A stretch of 64,000 nt of DNA from Silene latifolia (GCF_048544455.1 NC_133537.1:15127541-15191540); one strand, 5' to 3'. Counted from the stretch's first letter, positions 25,901-38,175 are shown. A program made the numbers and translations. The notes: generated by a model not told the origin, from the letters alone.

Positions 25901-27024
25901 AGGAGCAGACAGAAGATGAGGACGAATGGGAGTCACTACAGACTCTCAGGAAAGCAAGGCCCACTAGGGAACTTGAGGACAAAATTGGGAAGCCGGGACA
26001 GACAGAAATAACAGTTAAAGATGACCTGTCGGACAGAGAAAGGGCTGACCTCTACAAGACATACTTGTTGTATTGCATAACTGGAGAGGTCACTAAAATT
26101 CCATTTGGTGCCCAAATCACCACAAAAAAGGACAACACAGAGTATCTTTATCTAAATCAGCTGGGTGGAATTCTGGGTTTGTCGCGTAAGGAGATTGTGG
26201 AGGTCCACAGAAGTCTAGCTGAACAGGCATTTAGGCAGCAGGCAGAGGTCATTTTAGCCGATGGACAGATGACTAAAGCTAGGTTGGAGCAGTTGGATGA
26301 GGTCCAGAAGCAAGTGGGATTGCCTTCAGAGTACGCTCAAAAGGTAAGAGACAGCATTGTAAACTCAAAGATGGCGGCTGCCATAGAAACAGCAATAGGT
26401 CAGGGAAGGCTTAGTGTCAAGCAGATTAGAGAACTCAAGGAAGCAAGTGTGAACATTGAGACCATGGTCTCAGAGAGCTTACGGGAAAATCTTTATAAGA
26501 AGAGCGTGGATGAAATATTTTCCTCTGGTACTGGAGATTTTGACGAGGAAGAAGTGTATCAAAAAATACCCGCGGACTTGAGTATAAATGCTGAAAAGGC
26601 TAAAGGAGTTGTTCATGAACTTGCTCGGAGTAGATTAACAAGCTCATTGGTTCAAGCAGTGGCATTACTCAGGCAGAGAAACCATCAAGGAGTGGTATAT
26701 ACCGAATCACATCTGCAAATTTTTTCCTTTTTAAGTCTAATTTCATTTATCGGCAGTAATATGTGAACTTAACTTATGTAGGTCTCAACACTTAACGATC
26801 TGCTAGCTTGTGACAAGGCTGTAAGTGCGGAGCCTTTGTCATGGGACGTGCCAGAAGAACTGGCAGATCTGTACGCCATATATGTGAAAAAGGAGGCTGT
26901 TCCAGAAAAGTTGTCACGTCTACAGTATCTACTTGGAATAAGTGACTCAGCTGCAGCTGCTTTGAAAGAGATGGGGGACAAAGAACCCAGTGTTGGTGCT
27001 GAAGCCGAGGAATTTGTATTTTAG
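19996..27024 (+). CDS. TIC110: TIC110, chloroplast inner-envelope import protein
   Basis: TIC110 forms part of the inner-envelope protein import apparatus and recruits stromal chaperones. Fifteen exons: 19996-20510, 20693-20752, 20845-20968, 21904-21972, 22076-22174, 22320-22386, 22756-22820, 23445-23539, 23712-23836, 24066-24166, 24430-24646, 24760-24914, 25434-25559, 25717-26694, 26782-27024. Together they give 1012 codons, close to the roughly 1000 residues usual for the family. Residues 1-52 are a Ser/Thr/Arg-rich transit peptide. Two hydrophobic helices follow at about 90-140 (RLAASSLVVAAALAAGFGVG, then a Gly/Ala-rich segment). The rest is soluble and helical with family blocks such as YGVSKQDEAF, IDDPDAAN and FVF* at the end. 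All phases match. Intron 6 starts with GC instead of GT (22387). Introns 1, 6 and 7 carry MITEs. The start could also be the in-frame ATG at 20026. Confidence 0.95.
20552..20631. mobile_element. Short Stowaway-type MITE in TIC110 intron 1
   Basis: CTCCCTCCGTCCCAATTATT at the left and ATTGGGAGGGAGGGAG at the right, next to TA. Eighty bases, non-coding. Confidence 0.65.
22387..22388 (+). other. Non-canonical GC splice donor (TIC110 intron 6)
   Basis: The exon ends GACAGAG and the intron begins GCTAGT. The phase (one base) fits the next exon at 22756 to give the conserved R-D-x-D-AEQL. The nearby GT at 22391 would create a stop on joining, so GC-AG is the only donor that keeps the frame. Confidence 0.75.
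22467..22663. mobile_element. Stowaway-type MITE in TIC110 intron 6
   Basis: Left CTCCTAGTCGCTCATTTCTT and right AAGAAATGACCGACTAGGAG are inverted repeats, flanked by TA. The interior has direct repeats of GGAAAGAGGGAAGAAA. Confidence 0.7.
23064..23263. mobile_element. MITE with GGGGTC-TTGG ends in TIC110 intron 7
   Basis: The left end GGGGTCTTTGGCTGGGTG and right end TTAACCAAACGACCCC are imperfect inverted repeats enclosing a CATTCC-rich interior. The superfamily is uncertain. It splits a GGGTC-rich stretch (22890-23390). Confidence 0.5.
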
Positions 27025-28373
27025 CAACGATGAAGAATGAATTTTGTATTTAGGGATGCACAATAGATGAGGTTGGTCTGGTCTGGTCTGACTATCTAGT
27101 TTTCACTTGTCAAGTTTGTTTTGTGTGTAAAGTGATTAAGGTTTTGAACGAGAGAGAGATGCATCAATTTGCGTACTGTTGTCATTTAAAACGCCTCCTG
27201 TGATGGGAATCATGGGATTTTTGGAGAACCGGCATCCTTTGTCATGCTTACGTATTGTTGTATAGATATCGTTTGGTGGTCCTCCAGACCTCTATACGAG
27301 CACGTACGAATATACTTCTTGCATAGAATATCTGATCAGAAATTAGTTTTCTTAAAGTAGCGGAAACATAAAATTATTAATCTCAAATACTAAACATGAA
27401 TAATAATTTTTCACTCCCTTGGGCATTTGGAAACCAAACAAAATACGAGTAACAAGTTGGTGTTCAAGTCATTGAGGGTGTAGTCGTGTAGATGAACCTA
27501 GATTTGAATCTGACAAGGGTTTTGTTTGATTTTAGTCTGGGTGTAAACTCGGTTCGGATTATCTCCATTTCCTCAAAAGAAATGGACTTCCATTTTTTTT
27601 TATAAACGGTCCAGATCAAATTTTGTGAAAATTCGTGTAAACTGGTGGGTCATTAAGAATATGGTTCGCCGCTAGCTGTGGGACGTGCCACTAAGCTAGT
27701 ATAGTTCAAGTCAAGACAGTGTAACTTAAGGCATTGAGTTAAATTCAAAAATAAACATAAGATAAAAAAAAAATGAATCTTATTTAATTAATTTGGAATA
27801 TAATATATTTATTTTGAAAATAATATGATGTATAACCAGTAATAAAATAATAAACTTTCCTATTTTAGTTTTAGGAATTATTTTGAAACTATCATACACA
27901 TTATGTGTCTTCCGTCTTAACCATTAGGATAAATCCTCTTCGATTTGAAGTAATGTAAATTGAGGACGGAGTCGGTAACTATGGGTCGACTTTAGCTTGC
28001 CTAGTACAAGGGCCAAAATTGGCAACGTAAACAAGAGAGAAAACAAGGAAAAGGAGGGGCCGATTAGAGGAGGAGGGAGCGCGTGGCGTAAGCGTAACTG
28101 TAGCAGCGTACTTAATTTAGAGAGAGAAACAAAAAAAAAAAAAAAGGGAAAAATTGGCGGTCAACTGGAGAGCCGACAGATATTGATTTTCAGGTCTCCT
28201 TCCTCCCTCCATTTTTCAGTTTTCACCTTAATAAGGTTAATTAATCAATCTAATCCCTCTTTTCTTTTCTTATAATTAATTATTTTAATTAATTGTACTT
28301 TATATGTTTATTCATTTTTGGAGCTTTAAATCTTTGCCTTGTGATGTTCATATACTGATCACAATCTCAATCT

Positions 28374-28407
<34 letters not shown>

Positions 28408-28649
28408 GATCGTATCGTTTTATTTATTTCTTACTTTCCAATTCTAACCTAATCAATTACAGTAACTGTCTTGTGAGTTTGTTTGTTTTACATACATTTA
28501 TCGTTACCCCGTCTACATGATTAGTTAGTTAGAGGCCGCCTTAAATAAGTATTTGTATTTACGTTTGTTCCAGGACTTGCTACAGCTTAGGGCGTGCCTT
28601 TTTCGGAAATATATAGTAGTATTGCCTCCTCTTAGTTTGCTGGTATGAC
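27025..28649. other. Intergenic: TIC110 3' region and CIPK 5' leader
   Basis: From 27025 to about 27250 is probably TIC110 3' UTR. An AT-rich stretch without genes follows. From about 28000 on, the purine-rich and CT-rich sequence is likely the CIPK promoter and leader. It includes a run of 31 T (28376-28406). No further gene is visible. Confidence 0.5.
28376..28406. repeat. Poly(T) tract, 31 bases
   Basis: Uninterrupted T run about 245 bp upstream of the CIPK start codon, visible directly. Confidence 0.9.
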
Positions 28650-30053
28650 ATGGACCATAAAACGGGTGTGGTAATGCAAAGGTATGAACTTGGAAGATTA
28701 TTAGGGCAAGGTACTTTTGCTAAAGTCTACTTCGCCAGGAGTATCCAAACCGGCTTAAGCGTAGCCATCAAGATGATTGACAAAGATAAGGTTATGAGAG
28801 TAGGCCTCATTGAACAAATTAAAAGAGAAATTTCTGTCATGGGTATGGTTAGGCACCCTAACATTGTCTTTCTTTACGAAGTCATGGCCAATAAGTCCAA
28901 GATTTACTTTGTTATGGAATATGCTAAAGGCGGTGAACTCTTTGACAAGGTCGCCAAAGGTAGGCTCAAGGAGGATGTTGCCCAGAAATACTTTAGACAG
29001 TTGATTGCTGCTATTGATTTTTGTCATAGCCGCGGTGTTTATCATCGTGATCTTAAACCTGAAAACTTGCTGCTTGATGAAAATGAAAATCTCAAGGTTA
29101 CTGACTTTGGCTTGAGTGCTCTGGCTGAGTCAAAACGCCAAGATGGTTTGCTACATACTACTTGTGGTACCCCTGCTTATGTTGCTCCTGAAATTATCGG
29201 CAGGAAGGGGTATGATGGAGCTAAAGCTGATATTTGGTCTTGTGGGGTCATTTTATTTGTTCTCCTTGCTGGTTATCTTCCCTTTCATGATTCAAATCTG
29301 ATGGAGATGTATCGAAAGATTGGTAAAGCAGAATATAAATGCCCTAGCTGGTTTCCTAAGGACGTACGCAGGCTACTGGGGAAGATCCTGGACCCAAACC
29401 CCGACAATAGAATCTCTATTGCTAAAATAAAGGAGAGTTCTTGGCTTAGGAAGGACCTTTCCCCCGTGCCCATCCAATCTGAGTTAGAGACCAAAGACGT
29501 GGCTTGTGCCGAGAGGAGTGCTGATCCTGGTCCTTCTGGGAGTGGCATTGCTACAACTGCAGAATCCAGGCAGGAGCCCATACTCCCGGCTGAGTTAAAT
29601 GCATTTGATATTATCTCTCTTTCATGCGGGTTTGACTTGTCTGGATTATTTGAAGACACCGGACAAAGGAAGGAGACAAGGTTCACTTCTAGAGAGCCTG
29701 CTTCCACTGTAATCTCACGGTTAATGGAAACCGCCAATAGCCTTCAGCTGAAAGTGAAAAGGATGGACAAAGGGCTGCTAAACTTTGAAGGGCTCAACGA
29801 AGGAAGGAAAGGTCCGTTGTCAATTGATGCAGAAATATTTGAGCTCGCCCAGTCACTCTATTTGGTGGAGTTGAGAAAAGCCAATGGGGACACTCTAGAA
29901 TATCAGAAGTTGCTTAAAGAGGATATAAGACCTGCCTTGCAAGATATTGTTTGGGCATGGCAAGGTGAACAGCAAAATCAAAAGCAGCAACCGCCATTGG
30001 AAAACCAGCATCAGATAACGGTGCCGGAGCAACAAGTACAAAATCAGCAATAG
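28650..30053 (+). CDS. CBL-interacting protein kinase (CIPK / SnRK3), intronless
   Basis: A Ser/Thr kinase that is activated when calcium-loaded CBL sensors bind its regulatory half; such pairs control ion transport and stress responses at membranes. It is one open frame of 467 codons, a normal CIPK length, and lacks introns as in the intronless CIPK clade. The glycine loop [11 protein letters not shown] is at residues 19-29, the ATP lysine K41, the catalytic HRDLKPEN at 132-139, DFG 152-154 and APE 179-181. The activation loop holds the usual Ser/Thr/Tyr sites. The CBL-binding NAF motif is at 317-319 (NAFDIISLS), followed by a phosphatase-interaction-like region to about 375. The C-terminus is Gln-rich. 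The [10 protein letters not shown] block suggests the CIPK2/5/10/20 group, but I do not assign a number. All key residues are present, so it looks functional. Confidence 0.95.
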   Translation: MDHKTGVVMQRYELGRLLGQGTFAKVYFARSIQTGLSVAIKMIDKDKVMRVGLIEQIKREISVMGMVRHPNIVFLYEVMANKSKIYFVMEYAKGGELFDKVAKGRLKEDVAQKYFRQLIAAIDFCHSRGVYHRDLKPENLLLDENENLKVTDFGLSALAESKRQDGLLHTTCGTPAYVAPEIIGRKGYDGAKADIWSCGVILFVLLAGYLPFHDSNLMEMYRKIGKAEYKCPSWFPKDVRRLLGKILDPNPDNRISIAKIKESSWLRKDLSPVPIQSELETKDVACAERSADPGPSGSGIATTAESRQEPILPAELNAFDIISLSCGFDLSGLFEDTGQRKETRFTSREPASTVISRLMETANSLQLKVKRMDKGLLNFEGLNEGRKGPLSIDAEIFELAQSLYLVELRKANGDTLEYQKLLKEDIRPALQDIVWAWQGEQQNQKQQPPLENQHQITVPEQQVQNQQ

Positions 30054-32083
30054 TTATTAGCAGCTTTGAGGATAGAAAACAACTTGTGATCTTATTATGG
30101 AATTAATTTGGGGTTTTTTAAAAATTTCCTGGAAGTACTCAGGTATATACTTCATTGCAAAGGGAGATACAAATGCAAGATGATATCATGCACTAACCAA
30201 GGAGGCTGTTACTACATCTTCTTCATTTATACCTCTAATGCTAGCAATGTATTTGATTTTCCTAACCAATCAACATTACTTACAATATTATTGAAAACCC
30301 AACTCTTTCTTTCGATCCATAGCTTGTACACTGCAGTCAAAAGGGTGCGCTTAAGCCAATGCTTTGGCCAGCTTCTTCCCATGTTGTTCCTTTTGTGGCA
30401 TTGTAGCTCATGAGCAAGACTAAGTGGTCTTGGCCTACTCATTTCAAGTAGCGGAAGTGCAGAACCTTGATAGAGTAAGTGCAAGCAAAGAATAAATGAT
30501 TTGTCTATGATAGCTTGTTCGTATCTTCATAATACTAGCCTTTGATACTGGATGGACTGTGGATGTTCTTATATAAACTACATATTCGGCCTTGAGATTA
30601 ATCTCATGTCACAATTATTTTTCATAGTGTACCTGTTGCAAAGGTTCCACCATCTCCACGAGCCTGACATCGACATTGATGGCTGGAATCCTTTTACTGT
30701 TCCTCCTACTCCCTCGCTTCCCTCCTACCTCCTCCAAGGTACCAATACAACACCCTAGCTACTAGCTACAGTGCTACAGTGCTACTAATTATCATCTCAA
30801 GTACCATTATTGTATTTATTTGTATCTAGTTAATTATTATAGTTTTTTTTTTTTATTGAGATGGAAAGTACATTAGTTAGAACTATAATTGTGACTGATT
30901 TGGAAGTGAAATGAAATATGTTGACGGTGATTTTGCTACTGAGGTAGAGGTATTTTGCTAAGTGCGCCTCTTTAACAAGGAATAAGACATTTACTCTGAA
31001 TTGTTTGGAGAGCTCAGCGCCTCAGCTCCTACCGTTGTTTGTTTATACTCTGCAATGTCACATTCGTTAGGGATGTGCTTACTCCTGATATTTCTTGTAT
31101 TATCTGCTGCGTCTGCGTGTGGCAAATGTAACGTGTCCAAGAAATTAATGTTCACATCTTGAGCTCATGATTATTTTGCTGCATGTGTAAGTGTACTGCA
31201 GTGAAGTGTTGGTGTATAGGGTTGCTGCATCTGTCCCAAAAGCACAGCAGACATTTGTGCAGTTGATTAGTGACCTCAACATTGTGTTTGTATAAAGGGA
31301 TTTTTGAAGGAAAGGGATGGAGTTATAGTAGAATGCTTCGGGAGAAAATTAGACTGCATTTGGGAACCAGGTCATTTATAGATCATTGTTTGGAGCATTG
31401 TTGATTTGTTGCGGTTCATAATTAATCTCTATGATTTGTTGTTAAGCTCACTGTTTTAATTTCAATCAGTCCTCTGCAATTTCAAACCGAGCGAGGGTCA
31501 TTGGTCTTGTTTAAACTACAGTATAAACAAGGTGAACAAATAAGTTCAAAAATACAAAAATACTTCATATTTCCTCAATATGATGATAAATATACTTCAA
31601 TTGTAAACTTTTAATCAAATTCAAAACATTATTATACACCATTCTACAAGCATCGTCTAAGAAAAAATAAAATTAAGAAAAAAATTTAGAACAAACTCTG
31701 TAAAAAATACTCTAGAGCTCTTAAATCAATCCGAATAACGGTCTTAAATCTTCAGTGAGCTACCGAAGTTGAAATTGAGCAAACAATATGACCATAACAC
31801 AAAAAAAAAATGGTGTTAAGTGTTTGTTTCTAGACAATAAACCCTGAAGTAATGAAGCAGATGAAAAAGATACAGTGGTTGTGGAACAGGTTGACAAGTG
31901 CAGGAAATACATTCCAGACTAGCAATAAAGTCATGAAGAAAGCAACAACTGAGGAGCGCCTGTTTTGCAGGATGACTCGACAAACGAAACAGAAGGGCTT
32001 AGCTAAATGAATGAAATCAGTGTACAGACAATCTACAGAAGAAATGGTGGTGACTGGTGAGTGAATTAGTTAGGAAGTCATCA
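30054..32083. other. Intergenic: CIPK 3' region, LINE piece, no intact gene
   Basis: Besides the LINE remnant at 30110-30484, a coding-like stretch at about 30620-30738 (FHHLHEPDIDIDGWNPFTVP) ends near a GT. I do not recognise it. The remainder is AT-rich with no supported gene. Confidence 0.45.
30110..30484 (-). mobile_element. LINE (non-LTR retrotransposon) remnant, zf-RVT end
   Basis: Minus-strand reading contains WPKHWLKRTLLTAVYKLWIE followed by RKSWVFNN. This matches the tail of plant L1-type ORF2, after the reverse-transcriptase zinc-binding domain. Only about 120 residues remain, the frame is broken downstream, and no poly(A) tail is clear. Confidence 0.6.
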
Positions 32084-33178
32084 TCAAAAGGTAGAGCTGC
32101 TTTCAGTGGCAGACAAGCAGGTTCCTTCAGATTTGACAGTAGTCCTGGCGCCAATGTCGAGCCCTTGTAATCTTCCAAGAGGATCGTTAGGATGAAACTC
32201 AGAGGAATTGTGGGAATGCTGTTGAAATGGCGGTGGCAATTGCATACTCTGCTGATGTTGGTGAGGCGGCAGTGTGTAGATTGGTGCAGAATTATACGAC
32301 ATTCCCATGTTAAATGATTCTGTGGGATTCATGACTTCTCCTGTTGCAATTCTGAGCCTCTCTACTTCCTGCTTGAGTGCTCCGTTGAGTGCTAATGGAA
32401 AACACCCACACACCCAAGTTACAGATCTACTCAAAATCAAAGTCGGAAAGATAAAGTCAATCTGAAAGTGCATACCATCGCGCAATTGGGCTTGTTGTTC
32501 CATAGATTGTAATCTCAGCTTAAGTTCTGTATTTTCACTGGTCAGACCAGTTGTGTCTCTCTACATAATAAAGCGTAAATAAGAATGAAAAACATGGATG
32601 ATGATCATGAATCGGTTTGGTTATCGAAAAAAGGTAGCAGACCTGATAAAGCGTAAGTTGAGCAGAGAGGGTGGTGGCTTCCGTTTGAAGGTTTTGAACT
32701 TTACGCTCCAACTCCATTATATAACGAGCTTTTCTCTCCTTGGACCGAGCAGCAGACTGCCGATTAGCCAGAATTCTAAAAGGAAACAAAACAGAAGTAA
32801 TTATGGATCGGACCTCAACCATCAGCTTAAGCTTAAGTTTAATAATAATAAGAAGAAGAAAAGAAACCTCTTAGCGCGCTTGGGGTCAATAGTCCAAAGC
32901 TCAGCAAGCTTGTCAGGAGGCATGGCTTTCTTGGCTTCCATGATAGAAGCATTGTTAGCGGTATCGAAAGCAGATCCGCCAAGCTTATCGACGTCAATGT
33001 AGGTGCTGAAAAGGTCGTCTTCGGATCCGATCTCGGAAGACAGATCCATGTCGTCGGGTATACGAAAGCTGACTTCAGAATGAGCTCGACGGTGATGTGG
33101 ACCCCTCAATGCCGCCGCCATCTCGCATTGCTGCTTGGATGGATCCATATCGACTTGCTTATCCATCGGATGCGACAT
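32084..33178 (-). CDS. Group I bZIP transcription factor (bZIP18/bZIP52-like)
   Basis: A nuclear DNA-binding regulator of the VIP1/RF2a group. Four minus-strand exons: 33178-32868, 32775-32643, 32560-32476, 32391-32084, giving 278 residues with matching phases. The N-terminal half has [16 protein letters not shown], an acidic [16 protein letters not shown] block and [15 protein letters not shown]. Next comes the basic region [20 protein letters not shown] with Lys in place of the usual Arg, a hallmark of group I, then a zipper of about seven heptads ([20 protein letters not shown] and on). The end [11 protein letters not shown]...SESSS-type tail matches bZIP18/52 as I recall it. RAHSEV resembles the 14-3-3 and kinase site known in VIP1-type proteins. 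Compared with Arabidopsis bZIP18 the Gln-rich linker is shorter. It is unrelated to the bZIP fragment near 14 kb. Confidence 0.93.
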
Positions 33179-34660
33179 TCAAATTCAGAAACACAAACCA
33201 AAAGGATTGAGGAGTAATGTGAGAGAGAAAAAGGGAGACACAAAGAGAGGGGGACACGCTCATCAAACCAACGGATGTCATGTGATACTTCATCAAACTA
33301 TTCTGCCCCATATTAATTATTATTAATAATATTATATTATATTATATTATAAGTATTAATCTTTTTAATCTTCTCATTTCTCATGGAAATATGAAATTAT
33401 AAAAATTATTATGTCTTTTTTCTAAAGTAATTTTCATTTTTCAATTTTCCTAGTTCATTGTCAAACTAATTGTCAAAAAAATAAAAATTAGTTTTCTTAG
33501 AGTTACACTAGACTAACTAGAAAGGAAAACGGTCAATCTCGGCACCACCCTCTCACATGCAATAAATGGGGACCCCTTCAATAAAGGATGCATGTGAGAG
33601 GGCGACACTCAATCTCGGCGTCACTCGGTGGCGCCCTATCATTATCCAGATAGAAATAACTAAAAAGCTCCTTGTTAAAAACAGAAATGTTTTCTTAAAA
33701 TTAGACCGAACTAATTCTAATTTTAAAGTCTTAGAATTGTTTTTCAATATTACATTAATTTTAAAAATCTATGTACTTTTAAAGTTTGTTTGACATTCGT
33801 AATTGTTTTCATTTTAAAATAAACAAATAAATGTCACATTATCAAGTAATGGTTCGAAAACAATGGGAAGTTACATTTAATTGTAGAGTCGTACGATCTT
33901 AGATCCGGATCAGGAATTTAACAACAATGTTTGAGAGAATTGGAACACTTTTATGTATTAGTGCCTTAATGACATACTTATTTATGTATTAGTGCCTTAA
34001 TGGCACACTTAAGATCTAATGATCTACTCCTATAAAGTTGGGTTTTACGCTTATTGCAAATTGCTCGTGAAAATTGACATGCATAGGATAAATATAGGTC
34101 AACTAAGATGTTTCGTGAACTTTGAATCGAGTGGGTGATATTAAACAATCATTAATCAGTTACGTAGTACTAATAATTATTAAAAAAAAAATTAATTATG
34201 GGTTACTTTCAAAAGTATAACTTTGTATTATAAAGGAGAGCATATTTTGAGTTAACCAAGCTATATACGAGTACTAGTTTTTAAATGCTTTGCAGACTTT
34301 GAGCTGAGAGTACATTTGTAAGTCAAGCCCAAGAGGCGGAGACCATTCAGGCTCAAACTCAAATCAACACGCTTACCTCCCCTTAACCTAGAAGACAGGA
34401 CTCAGGAGTAAGTATGATTTTAACACTCAATCGGTTGTCAATTTATATACGCAGTACGCCAGTACGAATATATGAATGTCAAATTGGTAGTTGTTCATCT
34501 TACTACCTCGCACACCAGATTTGGCCAACATAATTGCGAAATAAACTCTTTCAAATTTCGGGAAACAAACAAGTGCAATTTGACACATACTAGAACCAGA
34601 CAGAGTAGAAAGAAGCGATACGTCATACATGGGGTCTCATTTTACAACGTACTATAGTAT
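33179..34660. other. Intergenic: bZIP promoter side and C4H 3' side
   Basis: No gene. Holds a run of (ATATT)-like units at 33330-33355, a near-perfect hairpin with arms CCCTCTCACATGCA and TGCATGTGAGAGGG (about 33549-33602), and a roughly 31-base unit repeated twice (33951-34013, core TATGTATTAGTGCCTTAATG). Confidence 0.6.
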
Positions 34661-37600
34661 TCAGTCCCTGGGCTTGAGGACGATGGTGGAGTGGTTGAGG
34701 ATGTGTAAACTGAACTGACCACCCTTTTCAGAGGTATCAAGCTTGGATGTGCCAGGAGGGGGCAAGAGTTCAAAATTTTGGACTAAACGGCCGATGGTAA
34801 TGCCGAGGATGGGGAGGGCAAGAATGATGCCAGGGCAACTCCTTCTTCCGACTCCAAAAGGAAGGTACCTGAAATCATTTCCATTAGCTTCAACCTTGGA
34901 CTCCTCCTCCATGAACCTCTCCGGCCTAAACTCCTCTGGATTTTTCCAGTGGGCTGGATTGTTGGCTAGCCACCACGCGTTCACTAATATCTTGCTCTCA
35001 GCAGGGATGTCATATCCGTTCAACTTGGCATCGTGCAGATTCATGTGAGGTACCAGTAATGGGATGGCCATCCGCAGCCTCAATGTCTCCTTGATCACTG
35101 CTTGCAGATACGGTAATTTATGTGTGTCCGGCTCTGTTATTTGGTGCCCCTTCCCTAGCACGCTGTCCATCTCTTCCCTCAGCTTCCTCTGAATCTCAGG
35201 ATGGTTCACTAACTCGGCTATTCCCCATTCGATTGACCATAATGTTGTTTCAATTGCTGTTAACATTCGATTTAGTTCGATATCAGTTATGTTACTTACA
35301 TACAAGGGAAATACAAGGATGGTTTATTACTTTATTTCATCATCTCAAATCCAAAGTATAGTGACTGTTCTTTTACTCCACCGAAAATGAAAAGGGAAAT
35401 GATTACTGGCAATAATGATAGAAAACTGTATCATTATGCCAGCACGTAAAATTAAGTTCAACTTTCTTCGATAATGTTTGCAAACTACCATCCTATGACA
35501 TTAGTAATTCCTTTATCTTGATCAAATCTGTCGGTTTAATGTTTGAAAGCTACCCATCCTAAATAATGAGTCGTTTAGAAAAACGTGTATAAGTTGATTA
35601 GTTTCATCGAAACAGGTCTGCAGTCAATATATCCTCCAATGTTTACAGATATTCCTCTCTATTTTATACCAAACAAGAGAAACACTTTGGATAAAACCCA
35701 ATGAAAATTTAATTAGTAGCCAAATGCCATGCCCTGTTTGTTTTCAAAGTAGTATGATGCTTACGGATGAGGTGGAGCAAAAAAAGAAAAGGATTTTAAC
35801 TCACCAGCGACGTTGATGTTTTCAACAATGTAGAGCACATTGTCTTCATTAATTTCTCCCTTCTGTTGTGCGTCCAAAATGTGATCAATAGCACATTTGA
35901 GTTCGTTGTTGGTTGATGCTTTTACAGTCGCTAATTTCCTGTATGTATTATGATTAATCGTCAATTCCAAAACAAAACAAAATAAAAACAGGCGAAAATA
36001 GAAGATAACCAGACAAAAAAGAGTAAACCTAAAGTGAGTAATTCACAAGTTTTTGGTAGCATATTTATATGTCCCGGGATGAACAGAGTCTACTTGTCGA
36101 GTCCAAGCTAGTGATGACATAATAGCATTGATTCGTTCCCTTTTTTTTTTTGTGAACATACATAAAAATGATTAGTTTCTTAAAATATTTGAAAGAAACT
36201 CAGAAAAAGCTACCACTAGATAGTGTATCTCTCTTTTAATTGCGACGGTAAGTTTGCCGTAAAATCTAGAATCCATTTTTGAAATAATGGTCAAAAATAA
36301 AATATTTGTCGTTTTGGGTCGGTTTTGAAAATATTTGTCAAAATGGTGTCCACGTAGGCTCGGGATTTCTGGATCTAAAACACGCCACTACCAATGGCGT
36401 GTTTATAATGAGTACGGAAAGAAATTTCATTAAAAAATGGACTAAAATAAACACGCCATTGGGAATGGCGGGTTTCGGAGGGGAAACACGCCACCCCTAA
36501 TGGCGTGTCTTATGTAAATTTATTTATTTTTTTATTTTTTTTTTCAGTTGAGGAAAAAAATTGTTGTAAAGACACGCCACTACTAATGGTGTGTTTCCTT
36601 CACAAAACACGCCATTAGTAGTGGCGTGTTTCAGGTCTAGAAATCCCGAGCCTACGTGGACACCATTTTGACAAATATTTTCAAAACCGACCCAAAATGA
36701 CAAATATTTTATTTTTGACCATTATTTCAAAAATGGACTCTAAAATCTAACACTGGGAAAAAGCGTTTAATTAATACTAGAATCACCATACACTTGTTTA
36801 TTCGTTTATAATTGTTGGAGTCATCAGTTGTTTAATACGGAGTAGTTGTTGGAATAGAATAGGTAGTACATACTCCCTCCGTCCCGGTCACTTGTTATCC
36901 TATTCCATTTTTGGGAGTCTCAGTCAATTGTTATCCTTTCTATTTTAGGATTGCATTTGATGAGCAATTTGATCTTTCACACTCAATTTGGTCTACTACT
37001 TGTCATCTAATAATTGGTCCTCTACTCTTTTCTTGGTCTTTGTACCGAAACCAAAGGACAACAATTTACGGGACGATGGGAGTAATTGTTTATTCGTTTA
37101 TAAATAACAAAATCCACTTGAAACAGGGGAATCACAGTCATGAGTCAAGAGATACACAAACACAGCCCAGTAGGTTAGGATTTGGATTTGATCTATTCTA
37201 ATATATGGTTGAATTATTTCCAAATGGTTGTTAGGTAAGAATCATTGATAAATTTCTAAATACGATCAAATCAAACAAGTAAAGAATAAGATGGTGAAAG
37301 CAGAGGACAGTAAGGAAACAAAATCCTAATTAGTGAAAGTAATGGAATATGCATGTACAAGGGAAAAAAAGCAGGAAAGAATCATACTTGCGCTCGTCGA
37401 CAAAGTAGTCCTTAAACAGCTTCAAACGGGTGTCCTTAACCTGTCTACAAATATTGAGATAACCCCTGAGAAACGGGCGAAGAATTGGGATGAAATCGCC
37501 GTAGTTATACTCAAAGCTCTGAGCCAATCGGCTTCTCTCACCATTAAGAGCCTTGAGTTTGTTAAAGAGCGGATCATCCTGGCTTTCGAAACGACGGTCG

Positions 37601-38175
37601 AACATGATGCGGTACATGTTATTATACATCATGAGCTGGAGACGTTTTCGGAGGACGATGCCAGTGGTGGATGATTCAGGCATGTTCTTAACATCCTCAA
37701 CGACACTGGCAGCCTCCTCCTCCCAACCACCACGATACTGCTGAACAACCTTGTTGGTAAAGAAGGGAACAGTCATAATCCTTCTCATCTTCCTCCAATG
37801 CTCACCGTATACAGTAAAAACCATATCCTGACCCTTACCAGTGAAAATGTCGAAAACAACGTTCCTGGTCCTGGAACCGAACTCAACACCCTGAGTGTGA
37901 AGCACTTCCTTGGCTGAGTCAGGGGAGGATACAACAACGAGGTTCCTCTGACCCATCCTAAGCATAAGGATGTCACCGAACCTCTTGGCGAGATCGGTAA
38001 GGTTACGGTGGTTGAGATCATCCCCAACCTGAAGCCAATTACCGAAAATGGGAACAGGTAACGGACCAGGAGGAAGCTTGAGCTTCTTACCACGGAATTT
38101 AGAAAGAGTAATGGCTAGAAGAATAGCAAAGAAGATTGCGAAGAGAGCCTTCTGGAGGAGAAGGAGATCCATCAT
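34661..38175 (-). CDS. C4H: Cinnamate 4-hydroxylase (CYP73A)
   Basis: A P450 on the ER that hydroxylates trans-cinnamate to p-coumarate, the second step of the phenylpropanoid pathway to lignin and flavonoids. Three minus-strand exons, 38175-37388, 35938-35805 and 35256-34661, give 505 residues, the standard CYP73A length. Phases match, and the two-intron structure is usual for the family. The N-terminal membrane anchor ([20 protein letters not shown]) is followed by the proline hinge [13 protein letters not shown]. Further on are the I-helix [12 protein letters not shown], the ExxR motif KETLR, the FRPERF block and the heme loop [11 protein letters not shown] with its cysteine ligand. The first two codons are both ATG; known proteins start MDLLLL, so 38172 is as likely as 38175. 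Intron 1 (35939-37387) carries two MITEs. AC elements and a TATA box lie upstream. Confidence 0.97.
36269..36740. mobile_element. Mutator-like MITE with CACGCCA hairpin modules, in C4H intron 1
   Basis: Terminal inverted repeats of about 105 bases begin GA(A/G)TCCATTTTTGAAATAA at both ends. The element is flanked by the 9-bp duplication TAAAATCTA (36260-36268 and 36741-36749). The interior holds about five small palindromes of the type CACGCCA...TGGCGTG with differing loops. No coding frame. Nine-base duplication and long ends point to the Mutator superfamily. Confidence 0.9.
36873..37082. mobile_element. Stowaway-type MITE in C4H intron 1
   Basis: Left CTCCCTCCGTCCCGGTCACT and right GGGACGATGGGAG, flanked by TA on both sides. 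About 210 bases, non-coding. Confidence 0.8.
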
